From NCBI GenBank assembly GCA_016808115.1, contig JAEQBH010004550.1, positions 124,001-188,000 on the forward strand: a DNA stretch of 64,000 nucleotides, written 5' to 3'. Of this stretch, positions 1 through 12,059 are shown piece after piece. Source of the DNA: Tetrastigma voinierianum. Taxonomy: Eukaryota > Streptophyta > Magnoliopsida > Vitales > Vitaceae. Each line of letters opens with the position of its first letter. Positions within the stretch are counted from its first letter, which is position 1. The position numbers and the translations under genes are program-made. The notes under the pieces are model-generated. The model was not told the origin of the DNA. It worked only from the letters and a program-made list of their open reading frames with translations, and did no database searches.

Positions 1-248
1 GGCCAGCGGAAGGCCTCTAGTATAATCTAGTGCATGGCCACATAGCTGCCTAAAATCTTCTGAAACATCCTTATGTCTAAAAGCATGCCGACAGAATAAC
101 TTAAGAGCTTCATCGTTTTCTAATTCTGTAGCTTTGTATGTTCCATTCACTTCTGGATAAGTTAGCAAATGTTGATCTCTAGTTGTTATGATAACTCGAC
201 TCCCTGAACGAAACCAATCATGATTCCTTACTAAACCCTCCAATTGCT
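1..248 (-). pseudogene. TNL-1 NB-ARC exon, 3' piece (RNBS-B to GxP motif)
   Basis: The reverse complement reads NHDWFRSGSRVIITTRDQHL, then FCRHAFRH, then a degenerate GLPLA motif at the window edge. These are the RNBS-B (GSRxIITTRD) and GxP parts of a plant NB-ARC domain, closely matching 27240-27480 of TNL-2. The piece stops at TTGCT (244-248), which is the target-site duplication of the copia element starting at 249. The reading frame over this stretch is open, so most damage is upstream in the gene. Confidence 0.85.
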
Positions 249-531
249 TGTTACCATACCATTTTAAGGTTTATACAATTGGGACTCTATTATTAATTTG
301 TATATATTGGTTACCATGTATAGATGCTAGAGACTAGGAATCTACCATAATATAGATGCTAAAGACTAAGAATCTACCATTTATAGATCTTTAAAGACTA
401 GGAATTTACCATGTATAGATGCAAAGACTAGATAATTTGAGGGTGCATATGTATGGCGGTGGTGAATCCAAAGGCAGCACCGAAAAACCTCTCTTCATTT
501 TTACGTTATCTGGTATTTTCTCTTTGTGGCA
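249..531 (+). repeat. Copia-1 5' LTR
   Basis: Matches the 3' LTR (4130-4434) from TGTTACCATA through the shared TGGTATTTT/TAGTATTTT end; the inner edge is uncertain by tens of bases because the two copies diverge there. It contains about four tandem copies of a roughly 30-bp unit (TACCATGTATAGATGCTAAA core) between about 312 and 436. A TGGTATCA string at about 622 could be a displaced primer-binding site. Confidence 0.75.
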
Positions 532-630
532 TTATAGTGCGACAAGAGCTTTGCATGCCAGCAAACTAGCGAATCAATTCTTGATGAAGTTGGCGACTTT
601 GAAATTGCGTTCTAATATGATGGTATCATC

Positions 631-3600
631 TTGTCCCATCTGGATGTTTGTTTGAGTGAACTTCTTCATGAGGAGCAACATGCTTCGTTACACCGAGTTT
701 GCCATAGGGCAGCCAGACTCTGTTGGTGCACTGTTTCTCGCTTATGCGACCTGGGGGAGACATACGGTAGAGACATACATTGCATTGTGCTTAGTTGTAA
801 AGCTTTTGGCCATATTGCTCGGGATTGTCACAAGAAGTTCTGTAACTACTGCAAGAAATAGGGTCATATCATCTCTGCTTGTCCTATTCGCCCTGAAAGG
901 AAGTAGGGTACTGCTTATCATGCCTCACCGCCACCTCTGGATTATATTTGCATTGCACTCTTGCCTTGCACAATTGATTCCTCTTCCTGCTCCTACTGGC
1001 CTTAGACTATACACTCCTCTGAAATGGTACAACGGATAATCATTACACTTTACTGCTTTTGGGCTCTCAGGTAATCATAAAGTTTCTTCTAAGCCATAGT
1101 ATTTTGACTCCGGAGCCTCTAACCATATGACTAATACTGTTGTTCCTCTTTCCAATATCAGAAATTATGATGGAAATCTAAAAATTAACACCGCTGATGG
1201 CGGCTCTCTGCCTATCAGTGTTGTTGGTGATCTTTCCTCTTCCTTAACTAATGTTTTTGTGTCTCCTGACCTCTCCACAAATCTTATTTTTTTGTTGGTT
1301 AGCGGTTGATAACAATTATGTATGTCATTTCTCCGTTCTAGTTGTATTTATGCGGGATCAAGTGTTAGGGCGGATGATGAGGGCCTTTAAAAGTGGGACG
1401 ACTCTTTCCTCTTCATGTTTCTCCTTCCACTTTTATTCCTAGTTTTCCTTTACTTTCATTTGCATGTAATGTTGTTGGTTCTGGAAATAAGATGTGGCAT
1501 AGACATCTAGGCCACCCAAACTCTGATGTCCTTCGTACTTTGTTTAATTCTGGATTATTAGGAAATAAAGCATGTTCTTCTATTGATCTTTCTTTTGATT
1601 GTACATCATGCAAACTTGGCAAAAGTAAAGTTCTACCTTTTCCTCATCATGCATCTCGTGCCTCACAATGTTTTGAGCTTATTCATAGTGATGTTTGGGG
1701 GATTGCACCTGTTGTTTCTCATGCGCATTACAAGTACTTTGTTACTTTCATTGATGACTTAGTTGCTTTACTTGGGTTTACTTCCTCTGGGCTAAGGGTG
1801 AAGTTTTTTCAGTTTTTCAGCGCTTTCTTGCACTCCTTGAGACTCAATTTTTTGTCAACATCAAGGTCTTGCGCTCTGATTTTGGCTGTGAATACATGTC
1901 TAATAGGTTTGGGGTTTCTTCAAAGCTTCAAAGGATCATCTCGGCGTTCTTGTCCTTCGACACCATAACAAAACGGTGTTGCTGAGAGGAAAAATCACCA
2001 CCTTCTTGATGTCGTAAGAACTCTTTTACTTGAATCATCTGTTCCTCCTCGTTTTTGGTGTGAAGCTCTTTCTACTACAATTCATTTGATCAATCGCTTA
2101 CCCTCTCCTATGACAAATCATGTTTCTCCTTTCTCTAAGTTGTTTGGTCATTCTCCTTTATATTCTGATCTTCGTACATTTGGTTGTGTTTGTTTTGTGC
2201 ATCTCTCCCTTCTCATAGGCAGCATAAACTTCTGCTCGATCGTTAAGTGTGTTTTCCTTGGTTATCTTATCGCCATGAGGGTTATGTTTTATTCTGATCC
2301 CATGCTTCTCATATGGGTTTCCCGAATGTGATCTTCTGCGAAAATCAATATTTCTTTCCATCTCATGTTCAAGTATCATCTGCATCCCATTATCTCTTAC
2401 GTCTATTTTTTGAGATCTCCACCCGATTGTGGAGCGGTTCAAACCTGGTTTTGTATGAGAGGCGTAGTCGACAGATGCAGTTCCGCTTCCTTTGTGCCTC
2501 CTTAGATCTTGACTTGGTGCACGATCCTGCTCCTGCTTCCCACCACTCTTACGTCGGTCTACTCGTCCTTCATTACTAATTGGTATGGTTTCTTCTCTCT
2601 GTTTCTCTTGTCTTCACTTTATCCTATTTCCATTCCCTCTTATTCTGAACAGGCCATGGAACATGGTGTTAGTAATTACAATGCAAGTAGAACTTGACAT
2701 GAGAGAGAACCACACTTGGGATATTGTTCCTTGTCCTCCTACAGTCAAACCTATTGGGAGTAAATGGGTTTTTTCTGTAAAACTTCGTTTTGATGGTTCT
2801 TTGGATCGGTACAAAGCTCGCCTTGTAGCTCTGGGTAACAAGCAGGAATATGGGGTTGATTATGAGGAGACATTTGCCCCTGTTGCCAAAATGACCACGG
2901 CTCGAACCGTCTTAGCTATTGCGCTTCACAGTCATGGAACTATCAAATGGATCATGAAAGTGCCTTTCTTCATAGTGATCTCCGGAGGAGATTTATGAAG
3001 CTTCCTAGTATGACTACTTCTTTATATATGATGTTTATAAGCTCGGCGTTCTACGCATGGGCTCAGCTTGAAGCCTGCATGGTTTGAAGTTTTGCGGTAC
3101 ACTTCTTTCCTTGATTTACACAGTCGATATGATTGCCTGCTCTTCCTTCACGTCACGTCGGGCATAATTTATTTCTCTTGGTTTATGTGGATGATATTAT
3201 CATTACTACTTGCTTATTTGTGTTTGATTAGTAAGCGACAAGCGGTTACATGCAACTTTCCATATGAAAGATCTTGGCCAGCTCATATACTTCTTAGGAT
3301 TGGAAGTTCATTATCGATCCCATGGCCTTTTCGTGAACCAGCATAAGTATATTGAAGATCTTATCACTTTGGCTGGTTTGGAGGACACTTCTTCTGTTGA
3401 TACTCCTATGGAGGTAAATGTCAAATACAGGAAAGATGGGGATTCTGGAAGAACTCATCTCTATCGGCGCAGTTTGGAAGTCTTATCTACTTGACCACTA
3501 CTCGACCTGATATCTCCTATGTTGTTCGTCAGGTCAATCAATTTATGTCTTCACCTTGGCATCTCCATCTTGCTGCGGTTGCCGCATCATTCGTTATCTT

Positions 3601-4070
3601 CGAGGATCACCTTCTCGTGGGTTGTTTTTCCTCACCAGACACCTCTATTCAACGCTATAGTGATGCCTATTGGGTGCAGATTGTCGAATACACGTCGATC
3701 TACTACAGGTTGGTGTATGTTTTTAGGTGATGCATTAATTTCTTGGAATGTAAGAAACTTAGTCGTGTTCTAAATCCTCTTGAAATTTGAGTATCGTGCC
3801 ATGTCTTTTGCATTACGAAATTGTATGGCTACGTGGTCTCCTTGAGGAGCTTAGGTTTCCCTCGAGACTACTTTACTCCTCTTCATGTCGATAACACTAG
3901 TGCTGTTTAGATTGCCACCAAATCCGGGTTTTATGAGCGCTTTTGAGCACATTAGGTTGATTGTCATTCTGTCGAGACACTTTGGAAAGTCGGGTGATAT
4001 CCTTCCTCATATCTCTTCGATCTCAAGTGGTTGAAGTCTTCACCCAAAGCTCCTAACTCGACCTTTGACA
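631..4070 (+). pseudogene. Copia-1 gag-pol remnant
   Basis: Fragments in all three frames, in order: two CCHC-like knuckles (about 795-900; CKAFGHIARDC, CNYCKK); aspartic protease with intact DSGASNHM (about 1108-1130); integrase zinc finger MWHRHLGHPN and core IHSDVWG (1490-1760); RT with RENHTWDIVPCPP, YKARLVALGNKQEYGVDYEE and FAPVAKM (2690-2900); connection motif TRPDISYVV (3500-3530); RNase H to about 4070. The usual product is one Gag-Pol polyprotein of about 1300-1450 residues; here it is cut by numerous frameshifts and stops. The YVDD RT region is present only in degraded form near 3180-3200. Confidence 0.85.
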
Positions 4071-4129
4071 TGTCGATTTCTTGTTGGCCGAATTATTCTT
4101 GGTGACTTACCAACATCAATTTGAGGGGA

Positions 4130-4434
4130 TGTTACCATATCTGATTTAGGAGTTTATGCAATTTGGGACTCTATTAAATTTGTATATATTAGTTACCATG
4201 TATAGATGCTAAAGACTAGGAATCTACATGTATATATGCTATTCACTAGGAATCTACCATATAGATGCTAAAGACTAGGAATTTATGTATAGATGCTAGG
4301 CAGGAATTTACCATGTATAGATGCTAAAGACTAGATAATTTGAGAGGCTATATGTATGGCAGACTGATGGAATCAAAGGCAACTTTTCCAGAAAAACCTC
4401 TCTTCGTATTTTTCTGTTATCTAGTATTTTGACA
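4130..4434 (+). repeat. Copia-1 3' LTR
   Basis: Starts TGTTACCATATC right after the polypurine tract and ends TATTTTGACA, followed by TTGCT. At 4195-4345 it carries one more of the roughly 30-bp internal tandem units than the 5' LTR, so the two LTRs differ by repeat number as well as by substitutions. Confidence 0.85.
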
Positions 4435-4850
4435 TTGCTCTTGTTGATCTACATCATGGGTAAGTAAGGACAACCCTAACATGTGGAATCCATCCTTTAT
4501 AAAATTGATTCCTGCTACTAAACTTTGTGATTCCTTCCTTAGTTCACGAAAGGAGTTCTATTTGTAAATGAGAAAGACCATTTTAAATGACTCTTCTCTA
4601 GCGTTTGAAAGAAAGTAACAACCTTGAATAGAGCATAGATTTGCTCTGCGTAAACTCATGATAGTAGTCTTACCTATGCATGCCCCCGAATTCCTACATC
4701 AGAACATCGGGAGATCAAGTACATAATAAGTCATTCATTTCATAACACAGTTATCCCAGCTAGTCATCTTACGCTTGAGGATGTGCGATCAAACTTATTC
4801 CAAATATCTCAACAATTTCCTCAGATAAGTTTTGCTTCATGCTTACTTGG
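4435..4850 (-). pseudogene. TNL-1 NB-ARC exon, 5' piece (P-loop to kinase-2)
   Basis: The reverse complement gives a degenerate GLWGMP lead-in, then a P-loop read as CIGKTTIMS (about 4645-4705), then QGCYFLSNARE (RNBS-A type), and a kinase-2 region ending DDVDQQEQLE at the copia junction. It is collinear with 27490-27890 of TNL-2. A stop or frameshift sits between the VL of kinase-2 and DDVD, and another just before the P-loop, so the exon was not coding by the present state. The 5' edge (about 4850) is placed by similarity to the TNL-2 intron-1 acceptor. Confidence 0.82.
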
Positions 4851-5121
4851 TCGATTTGTGGTGAAATCCATTAGGGACGGAGAAATATATAAAATATGAA
4901 GTCACTTTGATTGATCACACTGTTGAAAAATAAAATGAATGATAAATAAAACTCAAAGAGGTGAAGCTAAAAATCAAATAGATTATCCTAGATCATGCTA
5001 CTATGGTGGAAATCAAATACATGGTGAAAGCCATTAAGGGAAGGGGCCTAAAAACCGAGATGCCATAACTAAGAGCCACGCTAAATATTGTGTCCTGCAT
5101 AAACAAAATGGACATGACAAT
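4851..5121. other. TNL-1 intron 1, part
   Basis: AT-rich sequence between the NB-ARC exon and the solo LTR. No reading frame or motif is recognisable. It resumes at 5532-5903, beyond the solo LTR, again without recognisable content apart from a pyrimidine-rich stretch near 5700-5760. Confidence 0.5.
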
Positions 5122-5531
5122 TGATGAGTAGGGGTCCTCCTCATGAGGGCACCACCTCATTTAAGGGGATCCATTCTTTCATGGAACATGAAAGCATGTC
5201 TCCTTGTTTTCCCTTTTTAGGCTCCATGTTTTGAGTAAGATGCCATAAAAACATGTCTCCTTATTTTCTCTCTTTAGACTCCATGTTTTGAGCAAGATAT
5301 CTTCTCCCCTTCACCTATAAATAGGCAAGTGAGAAGCTTAGAAAATTATCTAAGAGCAAGAGGAGAGGAGAGTAAGGTGCAAGAGAAAATAGTGAGAAAG
5401 AGCAAGGGGTGGATCTTTCTCGGGTTTAATACGAGATTTATAGTGTAGTTGTCTTTGAATAGTGGTTTAACACTTGGTTATTCCGTGTTTATATTTTCTC
5501 TTGTATTGACCGTAGGGTATTTTTCCCAACA
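5122..5531 (+). mobile_element. Solo LTR in intron 1 of TNL-1
   Basis: A 410-bp unit starting TGATGAGTAGG and ending TTTCCCAACA, flanked on both sides by ACAAT (5117-5121 and 5532-5536). It holds a TATA-like CTATAAATAGG at about 5310 and an internal direct duplication of about 50 bp (about 5192-5243 and 5253-5298, both starting AACATGTCTCCTT). TG...CA ends plus a perfect 5-bp duplication with no internal coding region are the mark of a solo LTR left by recombination between two LTRs. The family is not recognised; copia-like length. Confidence 0.85.
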
Positions 5532-5903
5532 ACAATTAGTTTGTGTTTGATTCCCAGAAAATAAGAAAAATTATTTTCTTTTAGTTGTGCTAGTATTAAA
5601 TTATTTAATCTTTATATCAATCAGTTAAAATAAATAAAATAGAATAGATTTGAAGTAACAAATAAAATTAATATATAGAATTCAACTCCATTTTTATTTT
5701 GTTTCATTTTTTTCTTTCCCTCTACTTTTCCTATCTATTTTCTCTCCCTTACATTTTCCTATGAGGAACAAACATAGCTTGGGGAGTTGGAAACTAGTGA
5801 GATCAAGAACCACAAGGCAAGGAACTAAATTTTACATATGCTTCTTCTAACGTTTTATATCAATGGGAAAAAGAAGAAAAAGATGTAGTCAGAAAGAATT
5901 ACC

Positions 5904-5954
5904 AATTCCATAGGTCCTGAAATTATAGCTACTTCGATTCATGACTTTCCATTG
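5904..5954 (-). pseudogene. TNL-1 TIR exon, 3' end
   Basis: A short host piece left of the MULE. The reverse complement begins at the MULE duplication (5946-5954) and reads like the tail of the TIR exon, the counterpart of the WRESLTEAAGLSGW region in TNL-2 (28411-28460), ending at a splice-donor-like GTAATTC shared with TNL-2. It is too short to identify alone; the call rests on collinearity with TNL-2 across the MULE. Confidence 0.65.
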
Positions 5955-6329
5955 GAGAGGTTCACCATACCCCCTTAAATATCTCTCCGCTTTTGAATTT
6001 ACTAAGTACACCCAAAAATATTCTCTTTGCACCCCATTCTAATATTTACTTTCCCACCCTACCCTCTTTACACCCCATTCCCCCCAAACCCATCCTCCAC
6101 AAAGTAACCCCAAAACCCATCCTCCGTAAATCTGATAACCTCCAAACAAGCCGTCAAGGGAACCCCGAACAATAACAAATAGAATTCAACTTGGGACGAA
6201 ATATCAAGTAAGTTTGCTTCTTTATTTGATTTGTTGTGTTTATTCTTGCATTTTCATCGTTAAATATGGGTTTATAGTTTTTTGAAATTTAAATGCAATT
6301 TCTATGTTTAGGATTCTATGTTCTGGATT

Positions 6330-6600
6330 CTCTTAAATCGTTTGAAACTGATTCCGGATTTCATTGAATCCAGTTGAATCTTTATTTTAGTTTATGAAGT
6401 GGAAATATTGATGTTCGGATTTCATGATAATAGGAAAAATTAACTCTTCAGATTTCGCAGTATGGGATGAATTGAATCTATCAGGATTTCATGATGTGGT
6501 AAATGTTGTTTTGTGGATTCATGATGTAAAATTTCTCTCCTCTTCTCTTAGGATACAATGAGATCCGGAAATGTATAAAGAATCCAGTTCCATGAAATCA
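6330..6600. repeat. MULE left subterminal repeats
   Basis: Several scattered copies of a motif close to GGATTTCATGA (near 6357, 6414, 6482 and, degenerate, 6519). A related CCGGAT/TATCCGG-rich block lies near the other end (12060-12300). Short subterminal repeats at both ends of DNA transposons commonly bind transposase; that role here is inference. Confidence 0.5.
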
Positions 6601-6830
6601 GGTGATATTATTGAATCTAGAATACTTTAATTTATTTTTATTTAATAAGATTATATTATTTAATTTATCAATCTTTACATTATGAATATGATTATTGAGT
6701 TAATTATGATTTCAATAAAATTTTATGATTATATAATTTAAGATTATAAGAATATGATTATTTAAAAATAATGATTATAAGTATGATTATATTATTTAAT
6801 TTATGTCTTTGCTTTCCTTTGAAATAGATA

Positions 6831-7095
6831 TGCCACCACGTACTCGAGGAGAATATATCTAGTTTTTCGTAGGCGACCTACGGGATCGGAGCGTGAAGCG
6901 GCGAGTGCAATTAAGAGAGGTTAGGCAATGGTGATCGAGATCCAGTTGAGCATCCTCAGCATGATAGGGATGAGACTGAGGAGGTATTCGAGGGTGTTCC
7001 TGGAGGACCTATCGATAGATCTATATTGCGGAGTTTTCACAACCATGTTGCAGCGAAGATATGGTTGGGAGAGGTAAACAATCATTGTCCAAAGT

Positions 7096-7133
<38 letters not shown>

Positions 7134-8950
7134 TTTATGTTAATTTTAGTTGTATGGCTTAAAATTGTAATTTATTTAGTATTTATATTATAGGATCAGG
7201 CACCATTGAAGTGGTAAATCATGGTGCAAAGTTGTAGTTATGGGAGCTTGATGCGGAGAGGTCTCGTATTTACGGGCGTGTGATGCAGGTTGGCAGATTA
7301 ATTAGTTGCGGTCCTTCGAGGTTGCGAGTGGTGATATTTGTCGGCATTTTGTGACGGTGGCAGCGAGGACTCCACGACTTTTTCATCTTAGTTTGGTGAG
7401 ATGACCATCCTGTTAGACGATGGCATCCATTTTACACATACCTATTACTGGATCGATGATATCATTCTCACAGCTGCTTCGGGTGGACGATGCCAATGCT
7501 TTATTGGTCGAGTTGTTGGGCACCACCGACGTCGAGGCATCTCGAGAGACGGAGTAGTGTCGTTCTCCTTCAGTTCGACTACTGTGGCTGAGGGATAATT
7601 TTTCGACTATTACGGATGTCTCATCTGATGATGATATCGAGTTTGCTACTCGAGCCTTCTTGCTCCATCTGGTTGGTTGCACTCTATTTGCTGATAAGAG
7701 TGCAACCAGTGTCGCAGTAGTGTACTTGGAGCTATTCCGGGACCTCAGCATGGTTGGTAGCTATGCTTGGGGTGTTTGAAACTTAATATATCTGTGCAGA
7801 GCAATGACTCTGCGACCGAGGTTTGAGGTGCGGCGAGTTAGGTGGCTACGGCCCTTTCTGATGCGATTGATGACGCACCGATAATTTTAGATAATTTTAA
7901 TTATCGATTATATTGATATTAATTGTCGATTTATTATGTGACGTGGATTTATGAGCACTTTCTGAGATGTTTTCTTCTCGGTTGTATTTGTCGAGTCCGC
8001 GACCACGTGCACTACGTTGGAGGCGCCGCGTGATTCCCAGATAGTTTGCGTCGATTCGGGAGCGACTAGATCAGTTACGGAGTTCGGATGTCTGGCCCCG
8101 GGGTATCGTGGATCGAATTTGAGCACCCCTTTCCCGACATTGCATGGTTTTACGGATCTGCATAAAGTGCGGCGTTTGTTGAAACCATATCATGAGAGCG
8201 GGTCGCCCCACCTTGATTCGGGTATATTCAAACCATTCCTCCATGACCTTTCCGCACCTCGACCTGGCCGAAGTAGTATCTTATTGGATCAGAATTGGGA
8301 GAGATGGGCCGGATCACGTGCTGGCGATCAGTCGGGTCGACGATGCCGGTGCTCGGGCTTAGGAAGGTGGCGGAGTATATGGCTGATATGATCGCATATC
8401 GCATTGCATCCGTTCAGCCTCCGCAGTGAGATCGAGTTTCTGACGGATGCGCGATCTTCTCTACCCTCTGTCTTTATCTACGGTGATGTAAGTTAAATAT
8501 GGACTTCGTTTGACCTAGTAATCTAAATTGTACATAGCTACTTAACTTTTTTATTATATTACTAATATTAAATTCACATATTATTTATGTAAGCGTAATG
8601 CGAAGCATTGATTTTATTGAGGCATGTGATATGCGGTGGAAGACGGCGAGTCTCGATTATTTTAGAGTGCCTTTGAATGAGGTGTATAGCATACTTCTTT
8701 GGGTCGAGATGAGACTTGACATCTCCACGGCCTCCATACTTTGCTCCGGTATCTCACAGCACACACATCACACCTCCATCATCTCCACGGCCTCCATCAT
8801 GCATTTGCGCGTCCATTTTTAGCCACTCCACTTTTGTCTATCCTCCGTGGCATTAGTTGATCCTCCTGCAGATAGTTCATCCTCCTCGGTGGCAGGTTGC
8901 TCCTCCGGCCTTGGCGGATCGCCAGCTACACACCGATTCTACTCTGCCTA
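6831..8950 (+). pseudogene. Plant mobile domain (PMD, MAIN-like) gene inside the MULE
   Basis: Exon 1 (6831-7073) starts MPPRTRG and ends with HNHVAAKIWLGE at a GT donor. After an intron with an AT repeat, exon 2 starts at 7194 and holds the PMD signature: LWELDAERSRIYG, then LFHLSLGEMTILLDD, ANALLVELLGTTD, then ATRAFLLHLVGCTLFADKSA and YLELFRDLSMVGSYAWG (7610-7780), WIYEHF (about 7948) and RALRWRRRVIPR near 8010. A further exon lies around 8596-8950. PMD proteins include Arabidopsis MAIN/MAIL1 and occur widely in transposons. Stops and frame changes after YAWG and within exon 1 make this copy broken. The biochemical role of transposon PMDs is not known. Confidence 0.82.
7098..7130. repeat. 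(AT)n microsatellite in the PMD intron
   Basis: About 16 uninterrupted AT units followed by a T run, inside the intron between PMD exons 1 and 2. Confidence 0.9.
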
Positions 8951-9259
8951 CCCGATGTATATGTTAGATTCGAAGGAAAAAGAAGACTTAGTTTTATGTT
9001 TATGTATTGGTTATTTAGACTTTAATGTTTAAATAAAATTTGATTAATTTATTGTATTATATTAGTTGTTAGATTAATTTATGTTTAAAATAATTTATAT
9101 AATATAGTTAAATTTTAAAGTATTAAAATAATTTATAAAATATATTTAAATTTTAAATAGTAGTGCTTGTATGAAAAATTAAATTACATCATTAAAGTAA
9201 TTAATTTAAATTAAATTAAATATAATACATATCAATTACAATATAATCATTTAAAGTTG
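8951..9259. other. Gap between the convergent MULE genes
   Basis: Very AT-rich sequence between the PMD gene and the transposase/OTU gene, with no open frame of note. It is where both transcripts would end; no clear terminator signal can be singled out. Confidence 0.4.
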
Positions 9260-11850
9260 TAGATACATCATGTTTCATCTCAATCAATTTGTCTCTTGTG
9301 TGTACATCAAGGTGAGTCCTAATAATGATCTAAAAGCCTCAATCAAAGTACGCAAGGATCTCCCATCCTTGAGCACACCTTTGGTATCGAGTAATTACAC
9401 GATTGCATGCAATTATGAAGTATTGGTGATGTCGAATCCATGAAGACCTAAAATAAAGATCGTCCTTTGTCAAAAAACAAAAATATAAATACATTAAACT
9501 TAATGACTAATAGAGATATAATTTAACAAACACATGCGAAATGACCATGCAACAAATCCAAAGTGTCCCGGTTGTGGTGAAGTAGTGCGGGTGTCTGAAT
9601 CTAAGTGGTAGATATATTGAAGGCATTTATCTAATTGATAAATGGACTAACACAATATTGTACCCATGAGGCTGTCGACAGCATGTCGAGGTAAAGTCAT
9701 CCATCTATCATATGGAGCAAAGAGTCAAAACATGATAATGAATAAACCAACTCGGCAACACGGTCAATTTAGTCCATACAATTGAACATACTCATCATGA
9801 AAGTTTGAAGCTCATAGACAAATCTTGTCGAGCGGATTTCCCCATCCGTCTTCCCCATTCTAGTAACTTCTTAATCGATCGATATCCTGATGGCCCATAC
9901 GCATAACATCACGATGTTCATTATATGTTCACGTATTTGATGTGGAAAACATTTAATGTACTTGATTTTCCTTTGGTACTTTCACGGAACATACGCGGTG
10001 GTGGTGAAGTACTATGGCGACAAACTCGACAATTTCAAATAAAGAGAAGGAGCTCGTTTGGTAGATAAATTGATTTTCAGCCAGTGGACTGACCCTTTGC
10101 CTTAACCTTCAGTGGTGGAAACATAGATGTCGTTGCGGGATAAGCTAACTCGACTTCCTTTTTAATGCTATTTTACGCCTCATCCACAATCGGCAAATTG
10201 TCTCAAAATCTTATCAATCTGGAGTAATTGTCGGCTCGGGCGAGACATTGTCGTTCATGAAGTATCCAACTTCCTCCAGTAGAATGCACTTTATCAGGGA
10301 ATTAATGCGACCTTCTTTGATAAACTCTGCCAGTTTGTGCGCACAAGCTGACCCATATGAGGTTCTATTAGTAACCATATTCCTTCTCAATTTCAGCAGG
10401 TTATCTTAAACTCCATCGGTATCATATTAGGTGAAGCCTAGATACCATACCCACTTAATTCTTTAAACATAGCATTTATTGAATTGATGTTCAACAACGA
10501 AATACTTCTCTCGAATGAAGCTTTGATTCAGTATGTTCTTGACTCGATAAGAACATTATTACATTCTAAGAACTCTGATCCCCTTGAGACGAACCAAGAT
10601 GTCTCTTCAACTTTGCATGTGCACTCGGCCTATAAAATATAAAACATATATTAAATCATTTTTATATACGGATATTTCAAAAAAACTATTCACTAATTAA
10701 CGTACCTATTCGTTTGTGACATTGCCTAAATGCATTACTTTATGCATCCAGTGCGACAAATCTTTCCTTATAAAGGAGTTAACCATGACTACGTCATATT
10801 TTCTTGCTAAGGTAAAAGTATAGTAATCGATTGTCAATGATCTTAAATTCCTCTCGTACTCATATAAATTAGAAGAAAACAAGACACTCAAGAGTGACAT
10901 AGATACCTCCACTTCTCTTTTTGCTCAAACAACTTCTTACAGTTTGCAAGTACATTTTTGATATATTCCATACGCCTGAAGATTTGTTGTGGTAGGAAAT
11001 ACTAGCACTGCGCGTTCATTAAGGCGACTCTATCGATATGATGACATTGATGTCGGTCGGCAAACATTATACTTTAGCGCTTCTCCATTGCCCAAGTGTA
11101 GTTGTCTGCCTTCGGCTCGTATACAAATGCCACGAGAAAAGTCAAATTTTAGATGTCACCTCTGATCTCGAGAAGTGGAAGGCGATATTTGTTGGTTTTA
11201 TAAGTGCAATCCATAATTAGAACACTGCAAAATGCATTCAACAACTGAATAGAAGTAGGATGTGCCCAAAACAAGTCTCTCACACAATCGTTCAACTCAT
11301 CCTTCCTATGCCATTCAACATATTTACATTCATTCGGTTGTTTCATTAATTTATTTCGCGATCTACAGTAGTAAGTGGCCGATGTTTATGGCGTGCATTG
11401 TGGGTGTCTTCGCGTTACTAACATTATACTCATCATGATTTTTTGTGCGATTAGAATATTCCTTGGTTTCACAAGTTCTTAAATCATATCGGACAATATA
11501 GTTTTCTCCCCATCCAGATGTCGACTGACATATGAGTGACCCTCGATTGTTTAGGCTGTTTGATGATTATAGAGTACGCAAATAACTAGCAACTCCATTC
11601 ATCATTCTTAGTTAACTTCATACCGTTATCTTAAATGGACAATCACATTTTGTTCAGTGCCTTTTCGATTCAAGGCTTTCACATTCGGCTTATTCTTTGC
11701 ATGCCTATATGTTTCCTGCGCTCACATGCAAGGCTAACTCTAGCTTTCTCACATCTCCTTTGCTCCAGATCTTTTTATCACAATAACAAATCGTTCTTTT
11801 TCCCCACATTCGAGGCCCAGTCAATCAAAGCATCAAGCTACAAAATATAA
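9260..11850 (-). pseudogene. MULE transposase with C-terminal OTU-like domain
   Basis: From high to low coordinates: an N-terminal FAR1/MULE-like region (about 11850-11560; DWASNVGKKNDLLLV, then CPFKI); the transposase core with CVRDLFWAHPTSIQLLNAF and VLIMDCTYKTNKYRLPLLEI (11149-11346), VAFVYEPKADNYTWA (about 11080-11130), then KKLFEQKEKWEVSMSLL to HLGNVTNE (10706-10940); IKASFERSISLLNINSINAMF (about 10470-10535); a cysteine-poor relic of the SWIM finger (about 10300-10450); and an OTU-like stretch with FHDEYVQLYG and RVAELVYSLSCFDS (about 9700-9830). OTU domains are cysteine proteases, but the DGxC catalytic motif cannot be found. Many stops; inactive. Confidence 0.8.
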
Positions 11851-12059
11851 GGAAAAATAACAAATTTATTAATTTCGAAATATACCTTAAAACAAATTAC
11901 TCTAACTTTAAGTAGTAAAATTACCTCCTTACTACTAAATGCATCCTTTGCAATCAACTAATTCTTTGTGTAGAAATTTTATTATGATCGAAATTCATCT
12001 GCAAAAATAAAATGCAGATTAAATACAACAAATAATGTCCAGTTAAAAAAGCTGGATAA

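Larger units (their letters stand above)
249..4434 (+). mobile_element. Copia-1: Ty1/copia LTR retrotransposon inserted in the TNL-1 NB-ARC exon
   Basis: The element begins TGTTACCATA and ends in CA, is flanked by the 5-bp duplication TTGCT (244-248 and 4435-4439), and has related terminal repeats at 249-about 531 and 4130-4434. Domain order on the plus strand is zinc knuckle, protease, integrase, RT, RNase H, the Ty1/copia order. A polypurine tract, TTGAGGGGA (4121-4129), precedes the 3' LTR. All frames are broken, so it cannot move on its own. Transcription opposes the TNL gene. It is a separate family from copia-2 (different LTRs). Confidence 0.9.

Noticed and set aside
7413..7751. Minus-strand 112-codon open frame
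   Set aside because: It is the antisense shadow of the PMD exon, whose plus-strand motifs are clear; no independent homology.
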